DNA of 20,152 nt from JAGLYZ01 sp049642725 (GCA_049642725.1 JBARPC010000039.1:1-20152); one strand, 5' to 3'. Counted from the stretch's first letter, positions 7,539-13,480 are shown. The notes: generated by a model from the sequence alone, not told the origin. A program made the numbers and translations.

Positions 7539-8060
7539 ATGATAATAGAAATTTTAGAATTATTTGGTATTGGCGCTATAATCGTTGTCTTCGTTAAATA
7601 TATTTTAGAACAAGAAAGACAAAGGAATAATAGAAAATTAGAGCAAGATAGGAAACGGCTTTTTGTTTTCCAAAATATCCTACCAAATAATTCAATTAGG
7701 AATTTTACAGACGATGTTTTTAACGGCTATTATCACAGAGATTTTTTAGTAAATTTAGATGAGTATAGTAAATTGTACAAAGAATCGATAGCTATTTTTT
7801 TCGACAAAAAATTAGAAGAAGCCCGGACAGAATTTAATTACGCTTTTAATAAATTATTAAAATTTTTAGTTGTCCATTTTTTTGTTCATTTTTCAGATAA
7901 AGATATTTATGCTTTATATCCAGAATTAAAGTATAGTCTAAATAAGGAGAAAAGAAATTTGTATGATAGACGATTTAAAGAGTTGAGAAAAATTTTGGAT
8001 GATTTTGAGGATAAATATAATAATTTTTTAAAGACAGCTAAAGAAAGGATTGTATTATAA
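7539..8060 (+). CDS. Membrane-anchored unknown protein, 173 aa
   Basis: An N-terminal transmembrane helix (about residues 5-23) is followed by a charged coiled-coil-like region, Q-E-R-Q-R-N-N-R-K-L-E-Q-D-R-K-R (27-42). The rest is a helical domain with many aromatic and Lys/Asp/Glu residues. There is no catalytic motif that I recognise and no cysteines. The topology is that of a short inner-membrane anchor with a cytoplasmic helical domain. It stands alone between hairpin-containing spacers. A phage-sensing or abortive-infection membrane component would fit the neighbourhood, but nothing in the sequence shows it. Confidence 0.65.
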   Translation: MIIEILELFGIGAIIVVFVKYILEQERQRNNRKLEQDRKRLFVFQNILPNNSIRNFTDDVFNGYYHRDFLVNLDEYSKLYKESIAIFFDKKLEEARTEFNYAFNKLLKFLVVHFFVHFSDKDIYALYPELKYSLNKEKRNLYDRRFKELRKILDDFEDKYNNFLKTAKERIVL

Positions 8061-8070
8061 TAAGGAAAAA

Positions 8071-8092
8071 AATGGGGTTAACTTTATTTTAG
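8071..8092. repeat. Degenerate REP-like core
   Basis: AAAATGGGGTTAACTTTATTTT is a decayed relative of the hairpin at 9186-9209 (GGAG to GGGG, CTCT to CTTT). It has an AAAAT/ATTTT outer stem and a GTTAAC centre, and sits just 3' of the 173-aa gene. Confidence 0.45.
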
Positions 8093-8094
8093 AA

Positions 8095-8139
8095 ATAATC
8101 TGCTGTCAACATCGAATGTTGACAGCAGGCGCGGATTAT
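8095..8139. repeat. Perfect 13-bp hairpin with a second outer stem
   Basis: CTGCTGTCAACAT and ATGTTGACAGCAG (8100-8128) pair perfectly around a 3-nt loop, CGA. Outer arms ATAAT/ATTAT (8095-8099, 8135-8139) extend the cruciform, with a GC-rich bulge on one side. There is no T-run after it, so it is not a standard terminator. It is the most perfect inverted repeat in the window and looks like a REP-type or recombination hairpin. Confidence 0.8.
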
Positions 8140-8151
8140 CAAACCTAAAAA

Positions 8152-9129
8152 ATGACCAAAGAAGAAATACAAAAATTATTTAATCATCCGCCTTTTGAGT
8201 ATATTCCTAGGTGGTGTCGTGATATTGACATTGAGGCGCACGAAAGAACAATAAAAAAGCAGGGCGAAGAGTTCCGCGAGTTTTGGCATTCCAAAATACT
8301 TAATAGCGACTATCAGGAGTTATCAGAATCGGATATGAATCGGGTAATCTTGTTTTTTGACAGTACTGCCAGCGGTTCAAGAGAATTTCAGGAAAATGGC
8401 GGCGTACCCATCGCAAAAGCGAACCTGCGTAAGCCACAATGGTATAAAGCGCTACGAGCGCTAAAACACAACCAGGATATAAGAGAAATACTAAACAAAA
8501 TTCTTACAGAAAAAGATGATAACGTGATAATCGATTTGATTAATGAATTAGAAAAAGTAAATCGCGGGAATGGCAATAGTTTGACTGGCAAGGGCACCGT
8601 GGTTTTGAGCGCTATATTATTTACATATAATCCGAATAAGTATTTATCAATGCTTCTCCTTAATCATCGTCTTGCGCTTATAGATTTTTTTGGTCTTGAT
8701 AATAGTCATAGTTACCAAACCTATGGAGAACAGATTACTGGGACAAATAATGATATCATTTCTGGCTTCAAAAATAATTTTGGAATTGATACCACGCTTT
8801 TTAAGTTGAGCGTTTTTATCTATTGTCAATTAGATGGTAAGTACAATTGGTTAAAGAACGCTAAAAAAATAGGAACTAATATTCCCAATAAAACAAGTTA
8901 TTATTCAGAGGTAAACGAATTAGATATTGTGGTTCAACGGGAGAGAATACCAGACAGAGTAAAACGTGAAGTGTGGCGTAGAGATAAAGGTAGATGCGCA
9001 GAGTGTGGAAGCCGAGAGAAACTTGAATATGATCATATTATTCCCATATCAAAAGGTGGTAGCAGCACAGTAAGGAATATTGAGTTGTTGTGCGAAAACT
9101 GTAATCGTAAGAAGTCATCTAAAATTTAA
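8152..9129 (+). CDS. HNH endonuclease with novel N-terminal domain
   Basis: 325 aa. The C terminus (about 266-325) is a canonical HNH/ββα-metal module: R-R-D-x-G-R-C-A-E-C-G (C282, C285), Y-D-H-I-I-P-x-S-K-G-G (D294-H295), N309, then C314-x-x-C317. The two CxxC pairs bind structural zinc and the D-H…N form the nicking/cleaving centre. The first ~250 residues are unassigned. They include F-F-D-S-T-A-S-G-S-R-E-F, L-T-G-K-G-T-V-V-L-S-A-I-L and a W-containing segment near 228, and probably recognise DNA (for example modified bases, as in Type IV enzymes) or another signal. It stands alone between hairpins. There is no clear SD before the ATG. Confidence 0.88.
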   Translation: MTKEEIQKLFNHPPFEYIPRWCRDIDIEAHERTIKKQGEEFREFWHSKILNSDYQELSESDMNRVILFFDSTASGSREFQENGGVPIAKANLRKPQWYKALRALKHNQDIREILNKILTEKDDNVIIDLINELEKVNRGNGNSLTGKGTVVLSAILFTYNPNKYLSMLLLNHRLALIDFFGLDNSHSYQTYGEQITGTNNDIISGFKNNFGIDTTLFKLSVFIYCQLDGKYNWLKNAKKIGTNIPNKTSYYSEVNELDIVVQRERIPDRVKREVWRRDKGRCAECGSREKLEYDHIIPISKGGSSTVRNIELLCENCNRKKSSKI

Positions 9130-9185
9130 CAATACGATATTTGATCCTCAATTCTGTCGGGATTCCACGCTAAAATTCCCGGACC

Positions 9186-9245
9186 AAAAATGGAGTCAAC
9201 TCTATTTTTTGAGCAGTAAGACAAAATGAAGAATAAAGTAAAAAT
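9186..9245 (+). repeat. REP-like hairpin plus relic start module, copy 2
   Basis: AAAAATGGAG-TCAA-CTCTATTTTT (9186-9209) forms a 10-bp stem with one G:T pair. The sequence continues in register with the SNase leader: T-run, GAGCAG in place of GAGGAG, then ATGAAGAATAAA. Here the ORF (9226-9261) ends after 11 codons, so it is a remnant or a leader peptide overlapping the next gene. Confidence 0.65.
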
Positions 9246-9250
9246 AAAAG

Positions 9251-9436
9251 ATGATTTCTAAAGAAAAACTAAAAGAATTCAAAAAGATTTATAAAAAAAG
9301 ATTTGGCGAGTATCTTTCCGATCAGGCTGCTTTAGAAAAAGCGACTAGATTATTGAATTTAGTAAAAGCTGTTTATCAGCCAATGACTCAAGAAGAATAT
9401 GATAAAGTCCAAAAACGCAGAGAAGAAACAAAATGA
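9251..9436 (+). CDS. Small helical protein, 61 aa
   Basis: The product is a compact charged helical protein: K-E-K-L-K-E-F-K-K-I-Y-K-K-R-F-G-E, then L-S-D-Q-A-A-L-E-K-A-T-R-L-L-N-L-V, then M-T-Q-E-E-Y-D-K-V. The alternation of hydrophobic and charged residues reads as a genuine small protein. I believe similar short ORFs are widespread on bacterial accessory elements, but I cannot name a family. It overlaps the next small ORF by 38 bases in another frame. The function is unknown; DNA-binding or antitoxin-like roles are possible. Confidence 0.65.
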   Translation: MISKEKLKEFKKIYKKRFGEYLSDQAALEKATRLLNLVKAVYQPMTQEEYDKVQKRREETK

Positions 9437-9554
9437 TGAAAGGGGATTAGATGAGGCGAAAAATAATCTTTTAGGTTTTTTTAGTTTACTTCTCGAAATT
9501 GATAGGAGAGTAAATCCTCAAAGATATAAATCAAAAAAGAAGAAAATTTATTGA
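9399..9554 (+). CDS. Overlapping small ORF, 51 aa
   Basis: This frame starts at an ATG inside the 61-aa gene and runs on beyond it. The part beyond the overlap has a convincing amphipathic pattern, L-D-E-A-K-N-N-L-L-G-F-F-S-L-L-L-E-I-D (residues 17-35), then R-R-V-N-P-Q-R-Y and a lysine tail. It is probably translated by coupling to the upstream gene. Alternatively, it was once part of a different start context and the overlap is secondary. No family recognised. Confidence 0.5.
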   Translation: MIKSKNAEKKQNDERGLDEAKNNLLGFFSLLLEIDRRVNPQRYKSKKKKIY

Positions 9555-9571
9555 AATTAGTAAAATAAATT

Positions 9572-10789
9572 ATGAATACAAAATTATTTATAGATACAGC
9601 AAAAGATCTTTTTAGCGATTGGCTTAATAATCTTAACCAATATATTTATAATGGGAAACTAAATATATCTGGGGAATATTCATTTGCAAATGTTTTACGA
9701 ATTGCTGAAAGTCCGACTCATTTTATCTGTGAACTTTACGGATCAAAACAGTATAAACCAGGTCAATCAATAACCGTTGAAGTGCCAAATACAATAGAAA
9801 AGGTCAAAAACACTACCTCTTTTTTTTGCTCTAATGCTTCGGATCTGAACCAACAGAAAGCTGTTCTTAACATAACTAGTGATGGTTGTACCTTCGATGG
9901 TCTTTTAATTTCAACAAAAGGTGATCTCGATTCAATTCAAGAAAGGATTAAACTTCCGGTTAGCCCAGTAAATATAAATTATTCCGAAGCTGAAATTCCA
10001 ATTATAATTAGACCTAAAGTCGCTTCCTTGTTGTTTAGCAACCTTGAACTTTTAGAAACTGATGGAATAAGAATTATTTATAGAATTATTCACTGCGCAA
10101 TTATTATAAATAAGAAGGCAAGTAAAGAAGAACTAATAACATTTTTCCAAGATACAATAAAACGACAATTAGCGTCTTTAAATTTAACTAGAAGATTAAT
10201 TGGTCTAAACACAATTTTTAATTCTCCAATAGAGCATTTTGCAGCACAGCTTTTTAGTCTTTCTAATCAAGATATAAAGGAGTCAGTTATTGATAAATTC
10301 ATTCAACAACACTCAAACGAATTTGCTCAAGCACTAGGCTATAAAAGAGCATTAAGTCAGAAGAAGCTGAAATGGTTAGAAAGAGAACTGGATGATCCAG
10401 ACGAAAGCAAACCCGATTTTTTACTAGAAAGAGATGATGGGTACTATGATATTTTAGATTTGAAAACAGGTGCAATTAAAATTAAATCAATTACAAAATA
10501 TAAAAAAAGTGGTAAGGCAGGTAAAATAAGAGTAAGGTTTGTTGATTATGTATCAGAGCTGATTGCTCAATTAAAAGATTATGAAAGATATTTTAACCTA
10601 GAAAAGAATAAAGAGTATGCCCATCAAAAATACGGAGTAAAGATTCAGTCTCCCAAATTAATTGGAATTGTTGGTAATTACAACAATTTTGAGAAAGAGG
10701 AAGTTAAGGATGCCTTAAACCAATATAAGGATAATATAATAGTTTTGAGTTATTACGACGTTGTAAATATGTTAAGAAAAATTAATTAA
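9572..10789 (+). CDS. sduA: Shedu-like anti-phage nuclease (DUF4263)
   Basis: 405 aa, the usual size for Shedu proteins. The C-terminal half has the DUF4263 layout. An F-I-Q-Q-H-x-x-E-F-A-Q-A-L-G helix (~249-262) comes first. Then K-P-D-F-L-L-E-R with D282, and a strand with I-L-D-L-K (D296, K298), make up a PD-(D/E)xK core in which the usual Glu is Asp. The ending K-L-I-G-I-V-G-N-Y…I-I-V-L-S-Y-Y-D-V-V-N-M-L is also typical. The N-terminal ~200 residues are beta-rich and unassigned, consistent with the variable Shedu regulatory domain. By family knowledge Shedu is a single-gene defence system that cuts DNA at free ends. The family call is from motif reading; no alignment was run. Confidence 0.78.
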   Translation: MNTKLFIDTAKDLFSDWLNNLNQYIYNGKLNISGEYSFANVLRIAESPTHFICELYGSKQYKPGQSITVEVPNTIEKVKNTTSFFCSNASDLNQQKAVLNITSDGCTFDGLLISTKGDLDSIQERIKLPVSPVNINYSEAEIPIIIRPKVASLLFSNLELLETDGIRIIYRIIHCAIIINKKASKEELITFFQDTIKRQLASLNLTRRLIGLNTIFNSPIEHFAAQLFSLSNQDIKESVIDKFIQQHSNEFAQALGYKRALSQKKLKWLERELDDPDESKPDFLLERDDGYYDILDLKTGAIKIKSITKYKKSGKAGKIRVRFVDYVSELIAQLKDYERYFNLEKNKEYAHQKYGVKIQSPKLIGIVGNYNNFEKEEVKDALNQYKDNIIVLSYYDVVNMLRKIN

Positions 10790-10798
10790 ATTTAAGAT

Positions 10799-10826
10799 TT
10801 GATTATATAGTTTTATATTTTATGAT
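10799..10826 (+). promoter_or_regulatory. Promoter for the SEC-C gene
   Basis: TTGATT (10799-10804), 16 bp, TATGAT (10821-10826). The expected start (about 10833) is three bases before the ATG at 10836 and there is no SD, so the transcript would be nearly leaderless. Confidence 0.5.
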
Positions 10827-10835
10827 AAAAAAACA

Positions 10836-12014
10836 ATGGAAAATAAATCAAAAAGAAGAGTTGAAAGGAATGATCCTTGTCCTTGCGGTAGTGGTAAAAA
10901 ATATAAAAAGTGTTGCTTGAATAAAGATACCCAACCTGTGCCCCCCGAGGTTATTAAGTATTTCCAAAAGATCAGAGCCGAGCATGAGTATCTGAAACAA
11001 GCAGGTATCCATGTAAACTATGTAAAGCCCGTAATGTTCAAGGGCAAGAAAATATGGGCACTCGGCAATCGTGTTTATAGTAGGATTGAGCCAAACGAAA
11101 CTTTTCACACTTTCTTAATACAGATTTTGAAAGAGACGCTTGGCTATGATTGGCTACGAGCCCAAAGTCAACTTGCTACTGACGAACGACACTTTATTTC
11201 TATATGTCTTGAAAAGCTTGGGGAGTGGATTGAACGTAATGAGAAAACTGCGAAGCGTGTTAAAGGTGTCTGGAGTGCAAAGCCTGATGGATATAGCAAA
11301 AGTCTTTTACTACTTGCTTTTGACGTATGTAGCCTCATTCATAAACAAGTATTACCTCTTTCGCTACTCGAGAGATTAAAATCGCGCGATCATTATCAAG
11401 GGGCACGGTACGAAATCGCGATTGCCGCTGTATTTGCTCGGCTTGATTGCGATATTCAATTCACCGATGAAAAAAGCAAGAGCAAACATTGTGAGTTTAT
11501 TGCCACGCATCGAGCAACAGGCGCATCACTGGCAGTTGAAGCTAAAAGCAAGCACCGATCCGGTGTGCTTCATCAAATAGGGTTTCTCTCTCCAGTAGAA
11601 AAATTACTATCTGCGCGTATGATAAGACGGCTATTCAATGACGCACTTAAACAAAATCCAAAGGATGTGCCTTTCGCAACTTTCATTGATGTAAATTCGC
11701 CAATCACACCAAACATTCCGATAGATGATAAACCATGGGTAAAGGATGTAAAGAAGTTGGTTAGTAAAAAACTCGGTGGCGTTGCACCGCAAGAGTATCC
11801 TCTGAATGCCGCATTTTTTACCAACTTTTCCTATCACTATCAAACCGAGAATGAAGCAGAGCAGGGTGAAACAATGGGTATAATTGTACCTCATCCGAAA
11901 TTTCCGCCACCCAATCAAGAATTTTTTGGATATCTACAAGGTGCACTCAGTCATTATGGTTTTGTGCCGCCGATTGATATTGATGAACCGCTTGAATCGT
12001 CAGACAATAGTTGA
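10836..12014 (+). CDS. SEC-C zinc motif protein with nuclease-like core
   Basis: 392 aa. Residues 9-30 are a clean SEC-C metal-binding motif: R-N-D-P-C-P-C-G-S-G-K-K-Y-K-K-C-C (C15, C17, C26, C27 or a neighbouring ligand), usually found at C termini of SecA or in accessory proteins. Around residues 192-239 there is a helix, Y-E-I-A-I-A-A-V-F-A-R-L, then C-E-F (E220) and L-A-V-E-A-K-S-K (E235, K237), which fits a PD-(D/E)xK nuclease with Glu replacing Asp. The remaining regions are unassigned. The gene is visibly richer in G+C than its AT-rich neighbours, suggesting recent arrival from another genome. Its position beside Shedu suggests a defence nuclease. The nuclease reading is inference. Confidence 0.75.
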   Translation: MENKSKRRVERNDPCPCGSGKKYKKCCLNKDTQPVPPEVIKYFQKIRAEHEYLKQAGIHVNYVKPVMFKGKKIWALGNRVYSRIEPNETFHTFLIQILKETLGYDWLRAQSQLATDERHFISICLEKLGEWIERNEKTAKRVKGVWSAKPDGYSKSLLLLAFDVCSLIHKQVLPLSLLERLKSRDHYQGARYEIAIAAVFARLDCDIQFTDEKSKSKHCEFIATHRATGASLAVEAKSKHRSGVLHQIGFLSPVEKLLSARMIRRLFNDALKQNPKDVPFATFIDVNSPITPNIPIDDKPWVKDVKKLVSKKLGGVAPQEYPLNAAFFTNFSYHYQTENEAEQGETMGIIVPHPKFPPPNQEFFGYLQGALSHYGFVPPIDIDEPLESSDNS

Positions 12015-12024
12015 TAATTTTAAG

Positions 12025-12105
12025 ATGAGATTATCTAATCGTCGCCAAAAAATTCGCCGGCCCAAGCGAGGCATAACGGTAAAAGAACTTAAAATGAGAC
12101 GCTAA
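12025..12105 (+). CDS. Possible 26-aa basic ORF
   Basis: A short Arg/Lys-rich reading frame (R-R-Q-K-I-R-R-P-K-R-G) starts 10 bases after the SEC-C gene. Its stop lies inside the 50-bp repeat at 12092. It may be a remnant cut by the event that brought in the repeat, or chance. Confidence 0.25.
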   Translation: MRLSNRRQKIRRPKRGITVKELKMRR

Positions 12106-12141
12106 AATATACCCTTAAGTAGTATCTCATTTGTCTCATTT
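12092..12141 (+). repeat. 50-bp direct repeat, copy 1
   Basis: Matches 12761-12810 at 45 of 50 positions without gaps. Both copies start AAATGAGAC and end with the tandem 9-mer xTCTCATT-TGTCTCATT. Together they bracket the gene at 12197. The stem of this copy (AATGAGACGC / GTATCTCATT) is partly decayed. Confidence 0.8.
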
Positions 12142-12196
12142 TGTGCTACGATTTGGGATAGAAGACCTAAACTAATGGTGTTGCTAGACAAATAAT

Positions 12197-12754
12197 ATGG
12201 ATAAACTTAAATTCACAATAGGTTTTTGGCATCCTTTTGGTGATCACGGTCCCGAAGATCGTGACCAGATAATTTTAAGGAAACATAAAGAAATTATAAA
12301 AAATAAAGGCTGGACTTTATGGTCTTTTCAGAATAGGGTAGACGAAACGATTGATAAGTGGAAAAACGAATTGAAAAACGTAACCACAAAGATATTTGTC
12401 TTATGTTCAGATAGTGCAGATGCAGAAGCTCCTGTGGGCAATCAATTTTATGCCAAAGAATATAAATTTGTAAATTCTAATGAGTGGATTAATATACCTT
12501 CAACCATTACAATTCCTCATCCTTTTGGCAAAAGAAATACGGCATCGGCATTTAAAGTAAATGCTATTTATAAGCCAGAGACAATAAAGGTACCCGAAGA
12601 AATTAAATGGCTTTGCATGGACGGAAGGTGGAGAGAGGATAATTTACCCACAAGAGGAGAATACTTAATAAAATCCGGAGGAAAGTGTAAATTAAGAAAA
12701 GTTTATCAAATCCTGGAATTGGAATATCCTTATCTGGCGATTCTTAGAAAATAG
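12197..12754 (+). CDS. Unknown 185-aa protein bracketed by direct repeats
   Basis: No family recognised. The protein begins with a hydrophobic strand then G-F-W-H-P-F-G-D-H-G-P-E. The H-P-F-G tetrad (12-15) recurs at 108-111 (I-P-H-P-F-G-K-R), suggesting two related or ligand-sharing sites. Other conserved-looking segments are R-K-H-K-E-I-I…G-W-T-L-W-S-F-Q and K-I-F-V-L-C-S-D-S-A. The mixed alpha/beta pattern and many Trp/His/Asp residues look enzymatic, but no known catalytic motif is visible. There is no SD before the ATG. A copy of TAAACTAATGGT, part of the operator core at 2762, lies ~27 bases upstream. The flanking 50-bp repeats suggest it moves as a one-gene cassette. Confidence 0.7.
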   Translation: MDKLKFTIGFWHPFGDHGPEDRDQIILRKHKEIIKNKGWTLWSFQNRVDETIDKWKNELKNVTTKIFVLCSDSADAEAPVGNQFYAKEYKFVNSNEWINIPSTITIPHPFGKRNTASAFKVNAIYKPETIKVPEEIKWLCMDGRWREDNLPTRGEYLIKSGGKCKLRKVYQILELEYPYLAILRK

Positions 12755-12760
12755 TCCGAT

Positions 12761-12810
12761 AAATGAGACACCAAAATATACTCTTAAATAGTGTCTCATT
12801 TGTCTCATTT
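12761..12810 (+). repeat. 50-bp direct repeat, copy 2
   Basis: The second copy of the 12092 repeat. Here the internal stem AATGAGACAC (12762-12771) / GTGTCTCATT (12791-12800) is perfect over 10 bp. It forms the left part of structured element A. Confidence 0.8.
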
Positions 12811-12851
12811 CTCGAACAAAACGCCCCGATTGAGATACCATAATGAGACAC
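12762..12851. repeat. Structured element A (three-part inverted repeat)
   Basis: AATGAGACAC, 19 nt, GTGTCTCATT, 41 nt, AATGAGACAC. The middle arm can pair with either flank. The middle arm is also followed directly by a tandem near-copy (TGTCTCATT twice). The 41-nt interior contains AAAACGCCCCGA and GAGATACC. No coding frame is convincing here. Confidence 0.7.
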
Positions 12852-12881
12852 CTCTAAAAGCCCCAAAACGGTACACTTCAC

Positions 12882-12966
12882 TGTTCCATTCGGAACACCC
12901 CTTTCCGTGTTCCATTTGTTCCGTTTTAGCTTCAAAGCCCCCGACCGAGACGCGTCAATGGAACAC
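12882..12966. repeat. Structured element B (diverged copy of A with co-varying stems)
   Basis: The layout matches A: GGAACAC (12892-12898), 8 nt, GTGTTCCATT (12907-12916), 40 nt, AATGGAACAC (12957-12966). The middle arm is again followed by a tandem near-copy (TGTTCCATT, TGTTCCGTT). The interior again contains GCCCCCGA and GAGACGCG. An extra 6-bp hairpin, TGTTCC-ATTC-GGAACA, lies at 12882-12897. Relative to A, the arm change CTC to TCC is matched by GAG to GGA in the partner arm, so pairing is preserved. Confidence 0.7.
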
Positions 12967-13038
12967 GCCCCAAACCCCATAAATTACCCTTAAAATCTTG
13001 GTTCTAGACCGAGGATGCCTGCACTTCGGCAATACTAT

Positions 13039-13066
13039 TTGACATTAACCTTTGTTAAACTATAAT
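13039..13066 (+). promoter_or_regulatory. Consensus promoter with internal inverted repeat
   Basis: TTGACA (13039-13044), 16 bp, TATAAT (13061-13066): both hexamers are perfect. TTAAC-CTTT-GTTAA in the spacer (13045-13058) is an inverted repeat and a likely operator. The ATG at 13075 lies at about +2/+3, so the transcript is nearly leaderless. Confidence 0.8.
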
Positions 13067-13074
13067 AAAAGTAT

Positions 13075-13237
13075 ATGTTAACCAATGAAGACATACAAAA
13101 AATTATAGAAGCAAATAGAGAGGTATTTGCAACAAAGGAAGATTTTGAATCTTTTAAGGAAGAAATAAAGGTTAGTTTTTCCGATCTACAAACTTCAGTT
13201 AATTGCAGATAAACTTGGAATAAAATTAGAGTACTGA
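13075..13237 (+). pseudogene. Small coiled-coil gene broken by an internal deletion
   Basis: The first frame encodes a plausible N terminus: M-L-T-N-E-D-I-Q-K-I-I-E-A-N, V-F-A-T-K-E-D-F, and F-S-D-L-Q-T-S-V. It then hits a TAA at 13210. From 13202, another frame reads I-A-D-K-L-G-I-K-L-E-Y and stops at 13235. That looks like the natural C-terminal end of the same sort of protein. The two parts meet without a central coiled-coil stretch, so an internal deletion with a frameshift is the simplest explanation. I recall small CPR proteins with this beginning and ending and about 30-50 residues between, but cannot name the family. The consensus promoter upstream is intact. Confidence 0.55.
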
Positions 13238-13277
13238 TATTTTATCGTTATATTGTCAGTCCGCTAGCCGCCTTCCA

Positions 13278-13309
13278 GGGTCAGAGAAAAAGGCTCCTGA
13301 CCCCTTTCA
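13278..13309 (-). repeat. REP family 1, minus-strand copy
   Basis: GGGTCAG (13278-13284) pairs with CTGACCC (13297-13303). Read on the minus strand, the segment is GGGTCAGGAGCCTTTTTCTC, closely related to the hairpin at 20026-20054 (GGTGTCAGGAACCTTTTTCTC less its first base). The rest of the 13238-13480 spacer holds hairpins, a terminator and the next SD. Confidence 0.6.
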
Positions 13310-13341
13310 AAATTATTTAAATCCGACTTAAATCTAAAAAT

Positions 13342-13366
13342 CGGAGTTTAGCTTCGGTAAACTCCG
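13342..13366 (+). repeat. Hairpin with TTCG loop
   Basis: CGGAGTTTA / TAAACTCCG form 9-bp arms. The 7-nt interior can close further as C(TTCG)G, the very stable tetraloop, leaving one bulged G. Flanking ACTTA (13326-13330) and TAAGT (13368-13372) can extend the structure. It lies upstream of the terminator at 13377, so it may belong to a short structured RNA. Confidence 0.6.
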
Positions 13367-13376
13367 GTAAGTTTCT

Positions 13377-13403
13377 CTGCCTTCCAGTATAGGCGGTTTT
13401 TTT
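13377..13403 (+). terminator. Rho-independent terminator
   Basis: CTGCCT (13377-13382), an 8-nt loop, AGGCGG (13391-13396) with one wobble pair, then seven Ts. GCCGCC at 13267 could pair with the same 3' arm in an alternative fold. Confidence 0.6.
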
Positions 13404-13436
13404 AGTTCTAGGGCTTGATTTTTATTTATATTGAGA

Positions 13437-13468
13437 TAAGGTGAGAATACCTTAACAATTTTAGGAGG
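13437..13468 (+). promoter_or_regulatory. Inverted repeat and strong SD before the 122-aa gene
   Basis: TAAGGT-GAGAAT-ACCTTA (13437-13454) is a perfect 6-bp inverted repeat. Just after it is AGGAGG (13463-13468), 12 bases before the ATG. It is the strongest SD in the window, and the hairpin could act as an operator or shield the leader. Confidence 0.6.
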
Positions 13469-13480
13469 GAAGAATAAAAA

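Noticed and set aside
12762..12966. CRISPR array
   Set aside because: The repeats are few, diverged, and arranged as inverted arms without regular unique spacers. No cas gene is present.
12092..12970. Integron attC sites
   Set aside because: The cassette-like layout is suggestive, but I find no GTTRRRY/RYYYAAC core sites and no integrase, so I describe only repeats.
12744..12982. ORFs on both strands across the repeat region
   Set aside because: Their products are low-quality Ser/Thr/Pro or Cys-rich strings produced by the repeats. There is no SD and no protein-like pattern.
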